Shown here one piece after another: positions 10,509-20,642 of a stretch of DNA of 64,000 nt. The notes beneath the pieces were generated by a model, which was not told the origin of the DNA, ran no database searches, and saw only the letters and a list, made by a program, of their open reading frames with translations. Made by a program: the position numbers and the translations under genes. How positions within the stretch are numbered: position 1 is the first letter of the stretch; each line of letters starts with the position of its first letter. The stretch covers positions 955,001-1,019,000 of the forward strand of contig BQMF02000067.1 of assembly GCA_027922465.2 (NCBI GenBank), written 5' to 3'. This DNA comes from Turritopsis dohrnii (taxonomy: Eukaryota > Cnidaria > Hydrozoa > Anthoathecata > Oceaniidae).

Positions 10509-10575
10509 GATTAGCAAGATAATTTCAGATTATCGGTAACTTTTTGAACTTCTTCTTGCGGGAACAAGTCGAAAA

Positions 10576-10668
10576 AGAGATCGAGCGTAGCTCGGGGTGC
10601 CATTATGTAAGGGAATCGGCGCGATTATCCAATATTAAATCGTATGGAAATTTTATAGAAATAAAATT
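10576..10668 (-). repeat. DIRS right inverted terminal repeat
   Basis: It is the reverse complement of 2213-2305 and lies just upstream of the gag-like start at 10508. As the 5' end of the minus-strand element it should hold the promoter; an AT-rich TTTTATAGAAATAAAATT segment is present. Confidence 0.88.
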
Positions 10669-10702
10669 GATAAATGAATAACATGTTGTTTGAAACAATG
10701 AC

Positions 10703-10708
10703 TTTATT
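10703..10708 (-). promoter_or_regulatory. Poly(A) signal AATAAA for the minus-strand gene at 10735-11770
   Basis: AATAAA on the minus strand lies 27 bases past the stop codon at 10735. The short spacing suggests compact gene packing. Confidence 0.55.
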
Positions 10709-10734
10709 TCGACGGGTTACAAGCAGCACGTTAA

Positions 10735-11770
10735 TTAAAATCTAGTGTTGTCTCTTTTAAATAATTCTGAAAATATCAAGTCTTGATGCAATAAATTTCT
10801 TATTTTATAAAGTTGTTTCAAATTCCAATACGAATCTGTCCAATGATGCGTGCGTCTGCATTCGATATGAATTGTGCATGGACAATAACCACGCCCGCGA
10901 TAGTGATAAATTACTTTGTGATTACAATATTCACAGAAAGAAGCAGTGCATGATTGAAACATTTTTATGTTCTCTTCCTCTAATTCTTGCATGCATACAT
11001 GACACAATACATGCGTAGTTTCTTTACCGTTTTCGTCATTTTTTTCTTCTTGATATATACTGCCTTCGTATTGAAATCGTCTTCTTCGTTCTTCTTTTCC
11101 CATCACGCCGCGATAAATTGGATTTGTGCATTCGTGATTCCATATTTCCATGTATTTATTTATAAATGCTTCAGCTTGTGATGTGCTGATGATGACATTG
11201 TCCTGTTCATGATCAAGTCGATATTGTTTCATTAATTTAAGCATCATTTTAATAATAAATGTTATTATAATGGCGATTATAATTATATCGACATTATTTA
11301 AAAGTGCCAATTTGATGATATAATTTTTGTTGCCGAATATATGACGCGAGTAATTTGTTTCTGTTGATTGCTTCTGCAGGGAGTGCTTGGAAACAACTTT
11401 CACAGTGGTGGCTTTCTTTAAATGATAACCTAATTGAATTTCCTTTGGTGTATTTTCAACGTCTTTATCTTTATCTTCTAACGATATATTTACATCCGCA
11501 TTTGCGCATTAATATTACTTTGTGATTTTCGTCATCACTTTTTTCTGTAATTTGTTTCCCGACTCGTCCTAATCTCCTGCTTGTTTTATTATTTTTATAA
11601 GTTTGCTTTGTTTTTCTTTTGCACATCTTATATCGTGTTTTCCCAGATTTGTCATCTAACCGCACAACCGGATTTCTTACAAATGTTGGTGTCGTAAGAT
11701 TTACTGTTGATGTTGCAGGTGTGTCAACACGAGGATGTTTAGGTGGTACTGTTGCCTTTGTCCTTGCCAT
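10735..11770 (-). pseudogene. Unrecognised protein: histone-H3-like N-terminus, membrane segment, Cys/His C-terminus
   Basis: The gene starts at ATG 11770-11768 and is read in one frame to about 11505, then in another to 10735, so one frameshift splits a protein of roughly 340 residues. The first residues, MARTKATVPPKH, repeat the ARTK that begins histone H3. A Lys/Arg-rich basic region follows. The second part has a probable membrane helix (VDIIIIAIIITFIIKMMLKL), then a Cys/His-rich domain with CHVC, a C-x4-C-x2-C group (CTASFCEYC) and CPCTIHIEC, which could bind zinc. I do not recognise the family; a RING-like viral protein is only a guess. It is divergently arranged with the gene at 12104. 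Confidence 0.5.
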
Positions 11771-12057
11771 TTCTTTTAAAGAATTGGTTTTAATTAAAGA
11801 AAATTTATTTTAAAAATAGTTTTTTAAATTAAAAAAAGTAATACTTTCTTTTGAGCCTGCAACAGCTCTTGGAAACATGATCTGTTGCAGATCTGTTGCA
11901 GATCTAGAAACTCTTTTATTTCTTGCCATTTTCTATTGCGACTGAAAAATAAATATGTATGTTATATTAAAAATAATTAAAGTAAGTACAATTTTTATTG
12001 TAAGTTAATATTTGCATACAAAAGATTTCCTATTTATTGTTCTTTTGTTTAGAAAAG

Positions 12058-12066
12058 TATAAATAG
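12058..12066 (+). promoter_or_regulatory. TATA box TATAAATAG
   Basis: A consensus-like TATA element lies 38 bases upstream of the ATG at 12104, in the 330-bp region between two divergent genes. The spacing fits a promoter with a very short leader. Confidence 0.5.
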
Positions 12067-12103
12067 ATGAGATTTTTATTGAAAATCCTATTGTGTGAGA
12101 TCT

Positions 12104-13222
12104 ATGCAAGACCATATGTCATCAATGATGGACAATGCTGAGAGTATGGGTATTGTAGATATGAATAACTTGATGACGGAAGATCGTAAATATTTTAAAA
12201 TTACGAAAGCAACATGGGATTCGCTAAATGAAACAGAAAGATGTGACTGCGCCAGTTATTAAAAAGAAAAAAAAAGGTTATTGTTTCTGAGGATAATGTT
12301 GATTTTGATAATAAGGTTAATGATGATGATAATGATGAGGAAGTTGTTTTTATTGTTAAGAAAAAGAAGACAAATAAGAAAAGAAAAAGAGTTGTTAGGC
12401 AATAACTGACTCTTCGACAGATGATGATGATGATGATGATGATGAGGATGACGTAAATGTGGGTAAGTTGGTAGTGACGAGAAAAAGAGCGAAAAGGCAA
12501 AATATTTACGATGAGAACAGAAAGGTGTCACAGTCTGTTGAAATGACTGAACAAGTCAAAATGCATGATGAAAATTCTATTGTAATAAATGACAGTAAAT
12601 ATTTTGATGACGTTATTGAAATTCACGGTTCTGTGCTTGAAACTTTGGTCGGTAGGAAAGAAGTGCCTTTTCATACGCTTTTTTTGCTCAAAAATGGGCA
12701 TCAATGTAAAACTAAAAAAGATAATAGGCTGTTTCATATGATTGAAGTGTACATTTTGGCACAGGTGACTGTCATTGCAAATGATGATGACGTTAAAAGA
12801 TGCCATGATGCACGTATTGTTGATTTTATACCATGATGCACGTATTGTTGATTTTGTTGATGTATGGGAAAACAATGAAACAAAGAAATCTGAATATTCG
12901 ATAAAGAAAGGAAAAATTACTTTGTTTACTGATGAGAATGCCCATTTTTATGATGATAATGGTATTTGCATTCCAACAGGTGTTAAAATGTCTGCGTCAA
13001 ATTGGAAAAAATCTTTGATGAAGTATCCTTACACACTTTCGTTTGCTCCGCAATGTGATAGAATGCATAAGTATAATACTCATTTGCAATCTGTAAATAT
13101 AACCCAACGACCCGACACATGTGTGGTAATTAAAGAAATGATTAGAAAAAAGGAGATCGTGCTATTGTTTATGACATGGTTGATATTTTGGTTGATAAAA
13201 TTGTGGATCATTATGTATAGAT
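12104..13222 (+). pseudogene. Unrecognised acidic/basic protein gene, broken by frameshifts
   Basis: From ATG 12104 (MQDHMSSMMDN) coding moves through three frames to about 13222. The first part is followed by a Lys-rich stretch with VIVSEDNVDFDN, then a (GAT)n-encoded Asp run near 12420-12446, then a less biased region (KLVVTRKRAKRQNIYDENRK ... VPFHTLFLLKNGHQ) and a C-terminal domain with SEYSIKKGKITLF and PYTLSFAPQCDRM. A 28-bp tandem duplication at 12803-12855 causes one shift. The distal end reads better in an alternative frame ending at 13222. No family is recognised. Mixed acid and base blocks plus repeat runs are common in large-DNA-virus nuclear proteins, which is inference only. Confidence 0.45.
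12803..12855 (+). repeat. 28-bp tandem duplication inside a gene
   Basis: CCATGATGCACGTATTGTTG plus a short tail occurs twice with period 28 (12803-12830 and 12831-12855). Since 28 is not a multiple of three, the duplication shifts the reading frame of the surrounding gene. Confidence 0.85.
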
Positions 13223-13273
13223 GATTGTGTGTGAATAATATATATAGCTTGTTGTTAATTTAGAATCTAAATA

Positions 13274-13522
13274 ATGATGGATGTGTATGAGACAAAGAAA
13301 CAAGTACCTAACCCGTATTGGTTGTTTGTTAAAGATGTAAGTAGATACACGTTGGCGACTCCTTATCAATTGAGAAATATTTCAACAATTGATGATATGT
13401 GGGGGAAAGATGAGGTGAAAAGCTATTACAAGCAAATGCGATGTGAGATTATAGACATTATTGATTCCGATCATTACTTCCAAAGAGACCAGTTGGATTG
13501 TACTTTTACTCACTCGCATTAA
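13274..13522 (+). CDS. Small unrecognised protein, 82 residues
   Basis: An open frame from ATG 13274 (MMDVYETKKQVPNPYW) to a stop at 13520-13522. It is the only uninterrupted member of this cluster. No membrane helix, zinc-binding cluster or known motif is seen. The composition is balanced, with aromatic residues spread through it. A poly(A) signal follows at 13590-13595, and the next gene begins at 13681. It may be a real small gene or the remnant of a longer one. Confidence 0.35.
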   Translation: MMDVYETKKQVPNPYWLFVKDVSRYTLATPYQLRNISTIDDMWGKDEVKSYYKQMRCEIIDIIDSDHYFQRDQLDCTFTHSH

Positions 13523-13589
13523 CTGCACCTTATATAATGTAGCGTTGTTATATAAACTAGATGAACCATGTATGTTTCTTATAACAAAA

Positions 13590-13595
13590 AATAAA
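13590..13595 (+). promoter_or_regulatory. Poly(A) signal AATAAA
   Basis: AATAAA lies 68 bases after the stop of the 13274-13522 frame and about 85 bases before the next ATG at 13681. Confidence 0.4.
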
Positions 13596-13680
13596 GTATC
13601 TTATCATATCATATATATTTAAAAATAAATAAATTTATAATAATAATGACTTGTTTTTTTTTTTCAGATGTGATAAAAAA

Positions 13681-13725
13681 ATGAGTCAATTTATTGAATA
13701 TGAATGTGGTAGTGAGAATGGCACC

Positions 13726-13759
<34 letters not shown>

Positions 13760-15585
13760 TTGTTGAAATGGCAGAGCTGTTGGAATTGAAAAAAGAGGAA
13801 CGTGAAAAGTATGCTGATTTCATCAATAACAATTCTGAAACAGATTACGAAAGCAATGATGATGATGATGCTGATGATGATAAGAAAAGTCATACTGCAT
13901 GAAATATTGAATTTATATCACGCTTTAGAGATGAAGTTATTGTTGGTGATGGTGATGGTGTTCCTGCTGCTGCTTTTGAAACTGATAAGGAGAAGGGTAT
14001 CGAGTTAAGTTATTTTAATTTTGGTGATACTAATTTAAAAGAGTTAAGTTACGCTAATCACTTATCAGGAGAATAATTTCTTATTATTTCTTTGTTAATT
14101 GGACTGTTCAGCATGTTGGTAAAGCTGATAGCTCTCCAAGCCATCATTGCTGTTGTTGCAGGGAAACCTCTAATTAGACGAAACAGCGTCACCAAACATA
14201 TTCATGGAAAAGAAAATGGTAAACTTTACTCAATCTTCCTAATACATGTCAGAAATGATTTGCGTGAACCAAATGTTTCTATGACTTTGTCTTATTTAAT
14301 TCATGTCATAAGTGATTTGAATTATTTACTTAATGACGAACATAGTCAAAGATTTAGTTTCAATATTTACGAATTATCATTAAAAATTAAAAAAGTTCAA
14401 AACAATTTTCAATTTTCACAACATATTGATTCCCAAATTTCAACAACGACAACAAACGGCAAAGACTTGTACTCTTTTCTCACATCGATATCTTTGGATA
14501 GAAAGATAAGTAGAAAGATGAATATTGTTATGAAAATAGTAAACAAAGTTCCAAGTTTTACAGTTATAGATAGTTTAGATGATTTCTATAAAGTACTTGA
14601 AAAAGATAAATATTTAAGTAAAGTCACTGTTTGCAATGTGTGTTGTGGAATTTTAAAATGTAAACGAGGCAGTGTTTAAAACGAAGCACATTTGAAATTG
14701 TGTAAGAGCAATTGGATGAAACTAAAAGTAGCTGAACACAATCTTTTTGCTTGTAAATACATTAATAAAACTTTGTCGTACAATAGTGATGTTTATCGCC
14801 TGCAAATTACGCCTGATGAATTTTATTATGGTTTTGAAACTACAGTTTCGTTTGATCTAACTAATTTTGAAAATGATAACAATGAAGATGATGAAAAAAA
14901 AATTAAACATTACGAAAACATGTCGGCAATGAAAGTCATATCTTTTTGTGTTGGTGTTATTTTTCATCCGGCTTTGAATTTAAAACCGTTTGTTTGGTAC
15001 AAATCGTGTATCGATAACAAATTGAAATTAGCAGACATGTCTTTCTTACCAGACTATATTTATCGTTATATAACAAACAAATCTTTTAAGAACATGGCAC
15101 GTATTTTAGACGCGTACAAAAGAAAATCGTTGTCATTGTCAACAGTTATGACAAGTCAAATAGCTTTGACAGGTTTTGCAATTAAAAGGTTTTTTAAGCA
15201 TGAAGTAGCTATATGTAACAATCAATTAACGATAAAAGAAAAGAAAGAGTATTACGAACAACATCAAATAACAAAGTGTTGCATATGTGATTTTGCCATA
15301 ACAAACCGAGATGTAACAGGTGATCTGTGCCATAATTTCGATTTAGTTTGTTTTAAAATGAAGCAGTTAGTTTTCAGCAAAATAGAAGATTTTTCAAGAT
15401 TAATAGATTCTGTAAATAACACCAATTTCGATGTTGCAGTAGATACAATTGTTTGCCTTTTAACAAAACGTTATTGTTGTCTTTCAAATTTTATCAGTTA
15501 TGTGGAAAATCAAATAAAAAGGAACGATCAATGTCATGAGTATTCCCATTCACAACATGTTGCGTCATTACTAGAATATATATAG
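13681..15585 (+). pseudogene. Unrecognised ~630-residue protein with Asp runs and Cys/His clusters, three nonsense codons
   Basis: A single reading frame extends from ATG 13681 to 15585, interrupted only by TGA at 13900, TAA at 14074 and TAA at 14677. The N-terminus carries an 11-Asp run coded by (GAT)11 at 13726-13758 and a second Asp run. The middle is helical (VSMTLSYLIHVISDLNYLL). Around 14630-14705 a CNVC pair and a later HLKLC form a possible C2HC zinc finger. Further on, CCICDF and LCHNFDLVC form a second cluster. The family is not recognised. Three stops in one otherwise clean frame suggest fairly recent decay by point mutation. Confidence 0.5.
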
Positions 15586-15750
15586 GCTAAGATTTTTTCG
15601 ATATTTTTGATGTCTTATGATATTTAAGTGTGACAAAATTCTACGAGAATTGGCAATTTGATTTCCTTATGAAAGTCTCTAATTCTACATTTTGGTTAGA
15701 TACATGTTCAGTTATTGGTTTATTTAAAAACGGTACTAAAATGTTGGATC

Positions 15751-15756
15751 AATAAA
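15751..15756 (+). promoter_or_regulatory. Poly(A) signal AATAAA
   Basis: The first AATAAA downstream of the 13681-15585 gene. At 166 bases past the stop it is a plausible but unproven 3' end for the cluster. Confidence 0.3.
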
Positions 15757-15760
15757 ACTG

Positions 15761-17082
15761 TATTGAGACGTTGTACCAGGCTGAGTTACCATCTGATATT
15801 CATTAGAGTACCATAGACATAACAGTACTTTAGTAGCACTTCATCTGTTAACTCTTTAGTAAATTTTCCAGTAATACTCTGTAGCATATCCACAATAAAA
15901 GTATGTGTCTGTGATATTAACTTCCAAAGTAATTTAAGATCGAATTCTGTAAACTTGTCATATCCAGTGTTTTTCAAGATTGATTGTAAAGGAAGATTCT
16001 ATTTCAAGTTTGCTGAAAATTTAAGAATTTCTTCAAGAAAGCATTACATTTTATACAAATAACTCCTGGAAGGCTGTCACCACCATGTCATGCAATATAT
16101 CATGTATACAACTGATATCCTACTTGAAAACTATGGAGAAGGAACAACACAAAATAGTCAGGAACTAAAAGTGAAACTGACAGCCTATTTTAACTAAAAA
16201 ATATTTTATTAAAATTATTATTATCCTATCAAGTTTGGCCAAAAGCACATGCAGGGGAAGGGTTGGAATGTATACAAATTAAGGAAAAACAAAAATATAA
16301 TGGTTTTCCAAAAATAATGAATTAATAAAATTTTCTTTTCCAAACCAAGTGCTCAGACTTTTATTCTCGCTTTGCCATTTACAATTTTGATAAACAAAGG
16401 CACTGCTGAAATCCTGCTGAACCAATGAAATCAGAGAACGCAGCAGCCAGGACCAGGGTCTTCTTCACTGCCATATGTTATGTTGAAAAGACAAGAAGCC
16501 CTGGATTCGAGGTTGATGAAATTCCAACACTTATTCCATTGAGCATTTAGTTGGGTACTCTCTAGCAATCTTGATGAAACCATATGTTGCATCTATCACA
16601 GTGAATCATCCTTTTTGACTGCTTTCGCAAGTCTGATTAAAAAACGTTTCTTCCCTTAAAGTAACACTTTCTTAAACGGTTTATTAATTGTAGTTGAATA
16701 AAATGCCTTTTCAATGGGTAAAAGAAAAACTGATTTCGAAATTGCAATCAGCCCATTATTTGGGTGTTAAGTTAAATTGAATACAAACTTTTTTGAACTG
16801 AAAGAATTTTATACCTTCTCAGAAAACATGATCGTAAAAAAAAAAGAAAAAATCACGGAGCTATGTAAACAATTAATTAGCAAATTTTGAATGTAATGCA
16901 CAATGCCTCTTACAGCAACTTATGAATTCTTTGTGAACGTTAAAACTGTTACTTCATGCGATTTTTAATATTTTGAGACACAATTTATTCTCTGTCAAAT
17001 ATGTCTAATGGTTTCATTAGAAAATGATTGTGAATTGTTGGAAGATACCAATGAGATGGAGGTTTAACGATATTGTTATATA
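15761..17082. other. AT-rich interval without a recognisable gene
   Basis: Only short open frames are present, the longest on the minus strand at 15977-15786. I see no motif, repeat structure or terminal sequence. It may be host DNA into which the Helitron at 17083 inserted. Confidence 0.5.
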
Positions 17083-17540
17083 TCTATATATACTAATTCG
17101 CGATTGTGTGTCACACTTTTATTTTAGAGAGTGATATATTTGTTTTTTTTTCACGGTCAAATCCTTCTTATTTTTTCCCTTTTCGTCGTAAAACCACGCC
17201 AAAGCGAGAGTGATTTTTTTGATTTTTCGCGATTAGTATATGCTCCTCCGTTTTGTTATTTTTGGCTTGCGCAGTGGAAATCAGCCGAAAAACGTCTTTG
17301 GAGGAGTGCGAGCAATGCAATGTTAATCGTTCGAAATTTGTCAACGATCATTTCGTGAGCAAGAAACTTCGCGAAGAAGACGTGTTTCTTTTTGTATACG
17401 AATATTTTGATTTAAATTTGATTGTTTTAGGCAGCAAATCGACGAAAGAACTGATGAAGAAACACAGGTTTGTATGCACGAAGGTATTGTTATTATTATA
17501 AAACGTTTTATTATCGTTTGTTTACAATGAAAAATCATAT

Positions 17541-17661
17541 TTAGATATACAGAAGAAGTGCAGTGAAGTTTTTAAAAATTAGCTGCAGAAAGATCGAACG
17601 AACAAAAGGTATTATTATAAAACTTTTATACAGAAGAAGTGCAGTGAAGTTTTTAAAAATT
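17541..17661 (+). repeat. Partial tandem duplication within the Helitron
   Basis: ATACAGAAGAAGTGCAGTGA with the following TTTTTAAAAATT occurs twice about 85 bp apart (near 17546 and 17628). The Helitron at 22212 carries only one copy at 22708, so the duplication belongs to this copy. Confidence 0.75.
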
Positions 17662-18761
17662 GGCTGTGCAGAACGATAAGACTTTTATTGTTTAATAATT
17701 TAGATTAATAAAAGAACAGGTTTTTAAATGTTTGTTTACGTTTTAGTTATCAAATATCGCTTTACAGAAGAAAGTGCAGTGGAGAAATGCAGTTTCATGT
17801 TTATTTACACAGTAAGGAATGGTTTTAATTTAGTTTTGAAAGATTAATTGATTTAGCTTTGAGTGGATGTCTCAGTTATTCTGTCGTTTAGAATGTGTAT
17901 ATGCTGCTGGATGAAAAGGAAGCTGAGAGAAATTTGTTTTGGTAACGCGCGCTATTATTACATTAAAAATGGTCCTACAGCTATGAATGTTTTTATTTCT
18001 CATGACGCTGTGGAAGTGGGGAATGTGTTATGCTGTCTGATTGTATCTATTGTATCTAATTTATATCGATGCTTGATGCTTTTGTCTGCCTGCCAAAAAG
18101 TACAAAATCTACTGGAAAATACAGAAAGTTTAGCAGTTTTCCAAACGAAGAGAGCAGTTTTATGTATTTCACTTAAAAAAAAATGGTAGCGAAAGTGTTT
18201 TATAAATACCTATGTATGTTTGTGCTGGAAAGTAAATAAAGTATTAGTAATTTGTTTATAGGTATGAATATAGAAGTAAAGAGTTTAGAAGTGTTTGAAA
18301 ATGTCTACAGAAGATGATCAATGCTGTTTAGTTTACTAACATGTGAATTGGCAGTGAAAGGTATCCCATTTTGTTTAAAGTTCAGCTAAAGTTAAAATAG
18401 TATAAATCTATTTAGTTATAACACAGTTGGTATGCTGGATAAATAAGAATAAAGGGTTGTTTAACTGTTGTGAATTAGCCAGAGGAGATTTTAACTCAGA
18501 TTAAAAATGTGGTTGTTTTCAATTTTTTATAAACTCTTTAGATATATAAATTCTGTCATCACGTTTGTGTTTTTGATTATTATTCATAAGGTAGATGTGA
18601 ATGGATTATGTATTTAAGAAGTTCATTAGTTATTACCGTGCAATGAAATGTTTATGCATTATTTTGTGTTATGGTAATCGTTTACGTACCTGGGTATATA
18701 TATAAGTTTGGCATTATGATTTTATTTGTGACTTTTTATCTTCTGGGTAAATTTTTGTTTT

Positions 18762-18995
18762 AAGGATAAATGCGTAGTTGAATTTCACTTTTTGTTGTTG
18801 TTGTTTATTTCAATATTCTTATAGCATGATTAGGTTTTCGGTATTACAGTATTACAATTACTATTACGGTGTTTTGTTGTTTTGAGTTATTGTTTTTAGG
18901 ATAAATGCGTAGTTGAATTGCATTTTTTTTTGTTGTTGTTGTTGTTGTTTATTTCAATATTCTTATAGCATGATTAGGTTTTCGGTATTACAATT
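18762..18995 (+). repeat. Tandem duplication of about 130 bp within the Helitron
   Basis: The block AGGATAAATGCGTAGTTGAA through GCATGATTAGGTTTTCGGTA occurs at about 18764-18845 and again at 18897-18985. Between them are GTT-rich runs of different length. The related Helitron has a single, diverged counterpart near 23728. Confidence 0.75.
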
Positions 18996-19626
18996 CAAGT
19001 ATTAATTTTTTAGGTAATAATAAAAAAAAGCATAAAGAAATGAAACTCATGGTTTTAATCATGACGTTGATGGTTTTGGGAAGAACAGACTATATATCGT
19101 TTCAAAAATTCATTAATGGTTGCTGTATAATGTAACTTCCGCACGAAAGAAACACAGTTGGAAGGTATCAATTTGTTTTCAATTCACATTTTGTAATGTT
19201 ATTCAATGTTTGGTTTCGTATGTCTGGGTAAACAGTTCTGTGTTATATATTGCCATTTTTTTTACATAAAAGTTACTTCTCTTCTGCGTATAAATATATT
19301 ATTCTGAGCCATGTTGCTATTTGTTTCTGTTTTTAATCTTCTGAATGTAACAACAAATTAATGCCTGAAAAGAAACTTTTATATACACGAGTTAAATTCT
19401 GTGACACAACGCATACTGAACATGGGTGGCGAGTGACGCGTACGTACCACAGGAATGGCAGATTTGACCTAATGTTTTCAAAGTTAAGTTCGGTAAAAAG
19501 TTTTTACCCGGGATACTAGTTAGATTTATATTTCATAATCAAAATGATGTTGATACAGCGACCTGTTCATGCAAGAATAAATTTTCCTGAATTTTCTAGC
19601 AATTGGATTTACAATCATTCGCTTGA

Positions 19627-20637
19627 CAGGGGCTAATACAGGATTTGAATTTGGGCTGCGGTAGCCTCACATTGAGAACAAATGCAGCTGGGGGTCAGGG
19701 GAGTTAGGGTAAATTTTCGATTTGAGGGCCTAGAATGGTCTAAAATGCGTTCTATTTTAACATACTATACATATTCTTAGTCCCTTAAAAATTTCTCATT
19801 TCTTGTTATTCGTGTCGTAACAGTCTACCTTCCGCCATTTTTGATTTCCTTACTTTGTGTATATTTTACAGGACTATATAATCATTTCGAAAGTTTCAGT
19901 TCGTAAAGTAATCACCTAGCCTTGGTAACCAGGTATGGAAACCTCACAGAGTGCCCTTCTTTCCCAGCGCTTCTTCTCTGCTTTACGGTAAATCGTAAGT
20001 CTGATTTAGCGCAAAAGAGAGAAGAAGCAACGGTAACGAGGTTGTCTTTCCGCTTTAAAATAAGATGAATGCACTTCTCCGTATTTAATAATTTAATAAG
20101 AGAGATAAGGAACTTCGAGGTTGTGAAGAACAATTTTTCAAAACTGGATTGAAATAACTTCTTTATTAAGTGCATGAAACTTGAGCAAAGAAATTAATCC
20201 TCGGATTAATGGTGTACTGTGGGGGAAGGGGTTTAAGAAATATTTTTTGCGACTCTATATTTAAATCTTAGATTTCACAGAAGAACGCTAAACAAAGAAC
20301 AAAAGGATGACTACAAATCTATGCGTCGATTTTCTCGTTTTAGTTTAAATTGGTTGATTAACTCGTTCACATGTTGATCTGATAATAATTCAGGACCATT
20401 TAAACAAATTCTCATTAATCGATCAAGATTTACTTCACTGAGGGAGGATCTGAGTGGCGAACAGAGTAAATTCATGGTAGAAAACCCACGCTCAACATTT
20501 CTTTCGTTTTGCTCTTCTCACATTCTTTTTTGAGCTTTTCGAAAAGAAATTTTTCCCTTTTTTTTTGAATTTGGGCGCCTCGATCTTGGCGCCCAATAGC
20601 GGTTACCGCTATGAAATTTGACCTGTATTAGCCCCTG
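19627..20637 (-). mobile_element. hAT-type transposon remnant with CTTGA duplication
   Basis: Terminal inverted repeats CAGGGGCTAATACAGG at 19627 and its complement ending at 20637 are flanked by CTTGA on both sides (19622-19626 and 20638-20642). CAGGGG ends are typical of hAT elements. The element is 1011 bp and keeps only the 3' coding end of a transposase. A 5-bp duplication is shorter than the usual 8 bp; some hAT families with 5-6 bp exist. Confidence 0.75.
20320..20508 (-). pseudogene. hAT transposase, C-terminal dimerisation region
   Basis: The minus strand reads NERNVERGFSTMNLLCSPLR, then SEVNLDRLMRICLNGPELL. The pattern 'ERGFSxxNxxxxxLRxxLxxxxLxxLMRIxxNGP' is the C-terminal dimerisation block of hAT transposases as also found in ZMYM-type proteins. 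The rest of the enzyme, including catalytic residues, is missing. It lies inside CAGGGG inverted repeats, which agrees with the assignment. Confidence 0.8.
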
Positions 20638-20642
20638 CTTGA

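Larger units (their letters stand above)
2213..10668 (-). mobile_element. DIRS-type tyrosine-recombinase retrotransposon with two nested insertions
   Basis: Inverted terminal repeats at 2213-2305 and 10576-10668 enclose, in minus-strand order, a gag-like gene, a reverse transcriptase/RNase H gene and a tyrosine recombinase gene. That is the gene set of DIRS elements, which integrate by a recombinase and not by a DDE integrase. A PIF/Harbinger element (3932-4678) and a LINE (5646-9106) are inserted in it. Subtracting the Harbinger with one TSD copy (750 bp) and the LINE leaves the polymerase in frame across both joints. At least one other defect, a TGA in RNase H at 3801-3803, shows decay. Confidence 0.9.
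17083..19519 (+). mobile_element. Non-autonomous Helitron
   Basis: It starts TCTATATATACTAATTCGCG after an A (17082) and ends with the hairpin GGTAAAAAGTTTTTACC (19492-19508) followed by CGGGATACTAG before a T. TC start, hairpin near the 3' end, CTAG terminus and A/T insertion site are the Helitron hallmarks. The 5' 550 bp and the distal part match the copy at 22212-24421. No Rep or helicase is encoded. A segment near 19420-19440 (CATGGGTGGCGAGTGACGC) resembles the 3' end of the other Helitron family at 62329. Confidence 0.85.

Noticed and set aside
12201..12531. Minus-strand open frames rich in Ile, Leu, His
   Set aside because: They are mirror images of Asp/Lys-rich plus-strand coding and GAT repeats. 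The low-complexity hydrophobic content is a by-product.
13609..13893. Minus-strand Ile-rich frame resembling a membrane protein
   Set aside because: It is the complement of the (GAT)n Asp run in the plus-strand gene at 13681, so the Ile run is an artefact.
17131..18189. Several plus-strand frames inside the Helitron
   Set aside because: They are not conserved between the two Helitron copies in frame or start, and no replicase motif is present; treated as non-coding.
19912..20175. Minus frame of 87 residues inside the hAT relic
   Set aside because: No hAT motif is present in it; only 20320-20508 aligns with a known hAT block.
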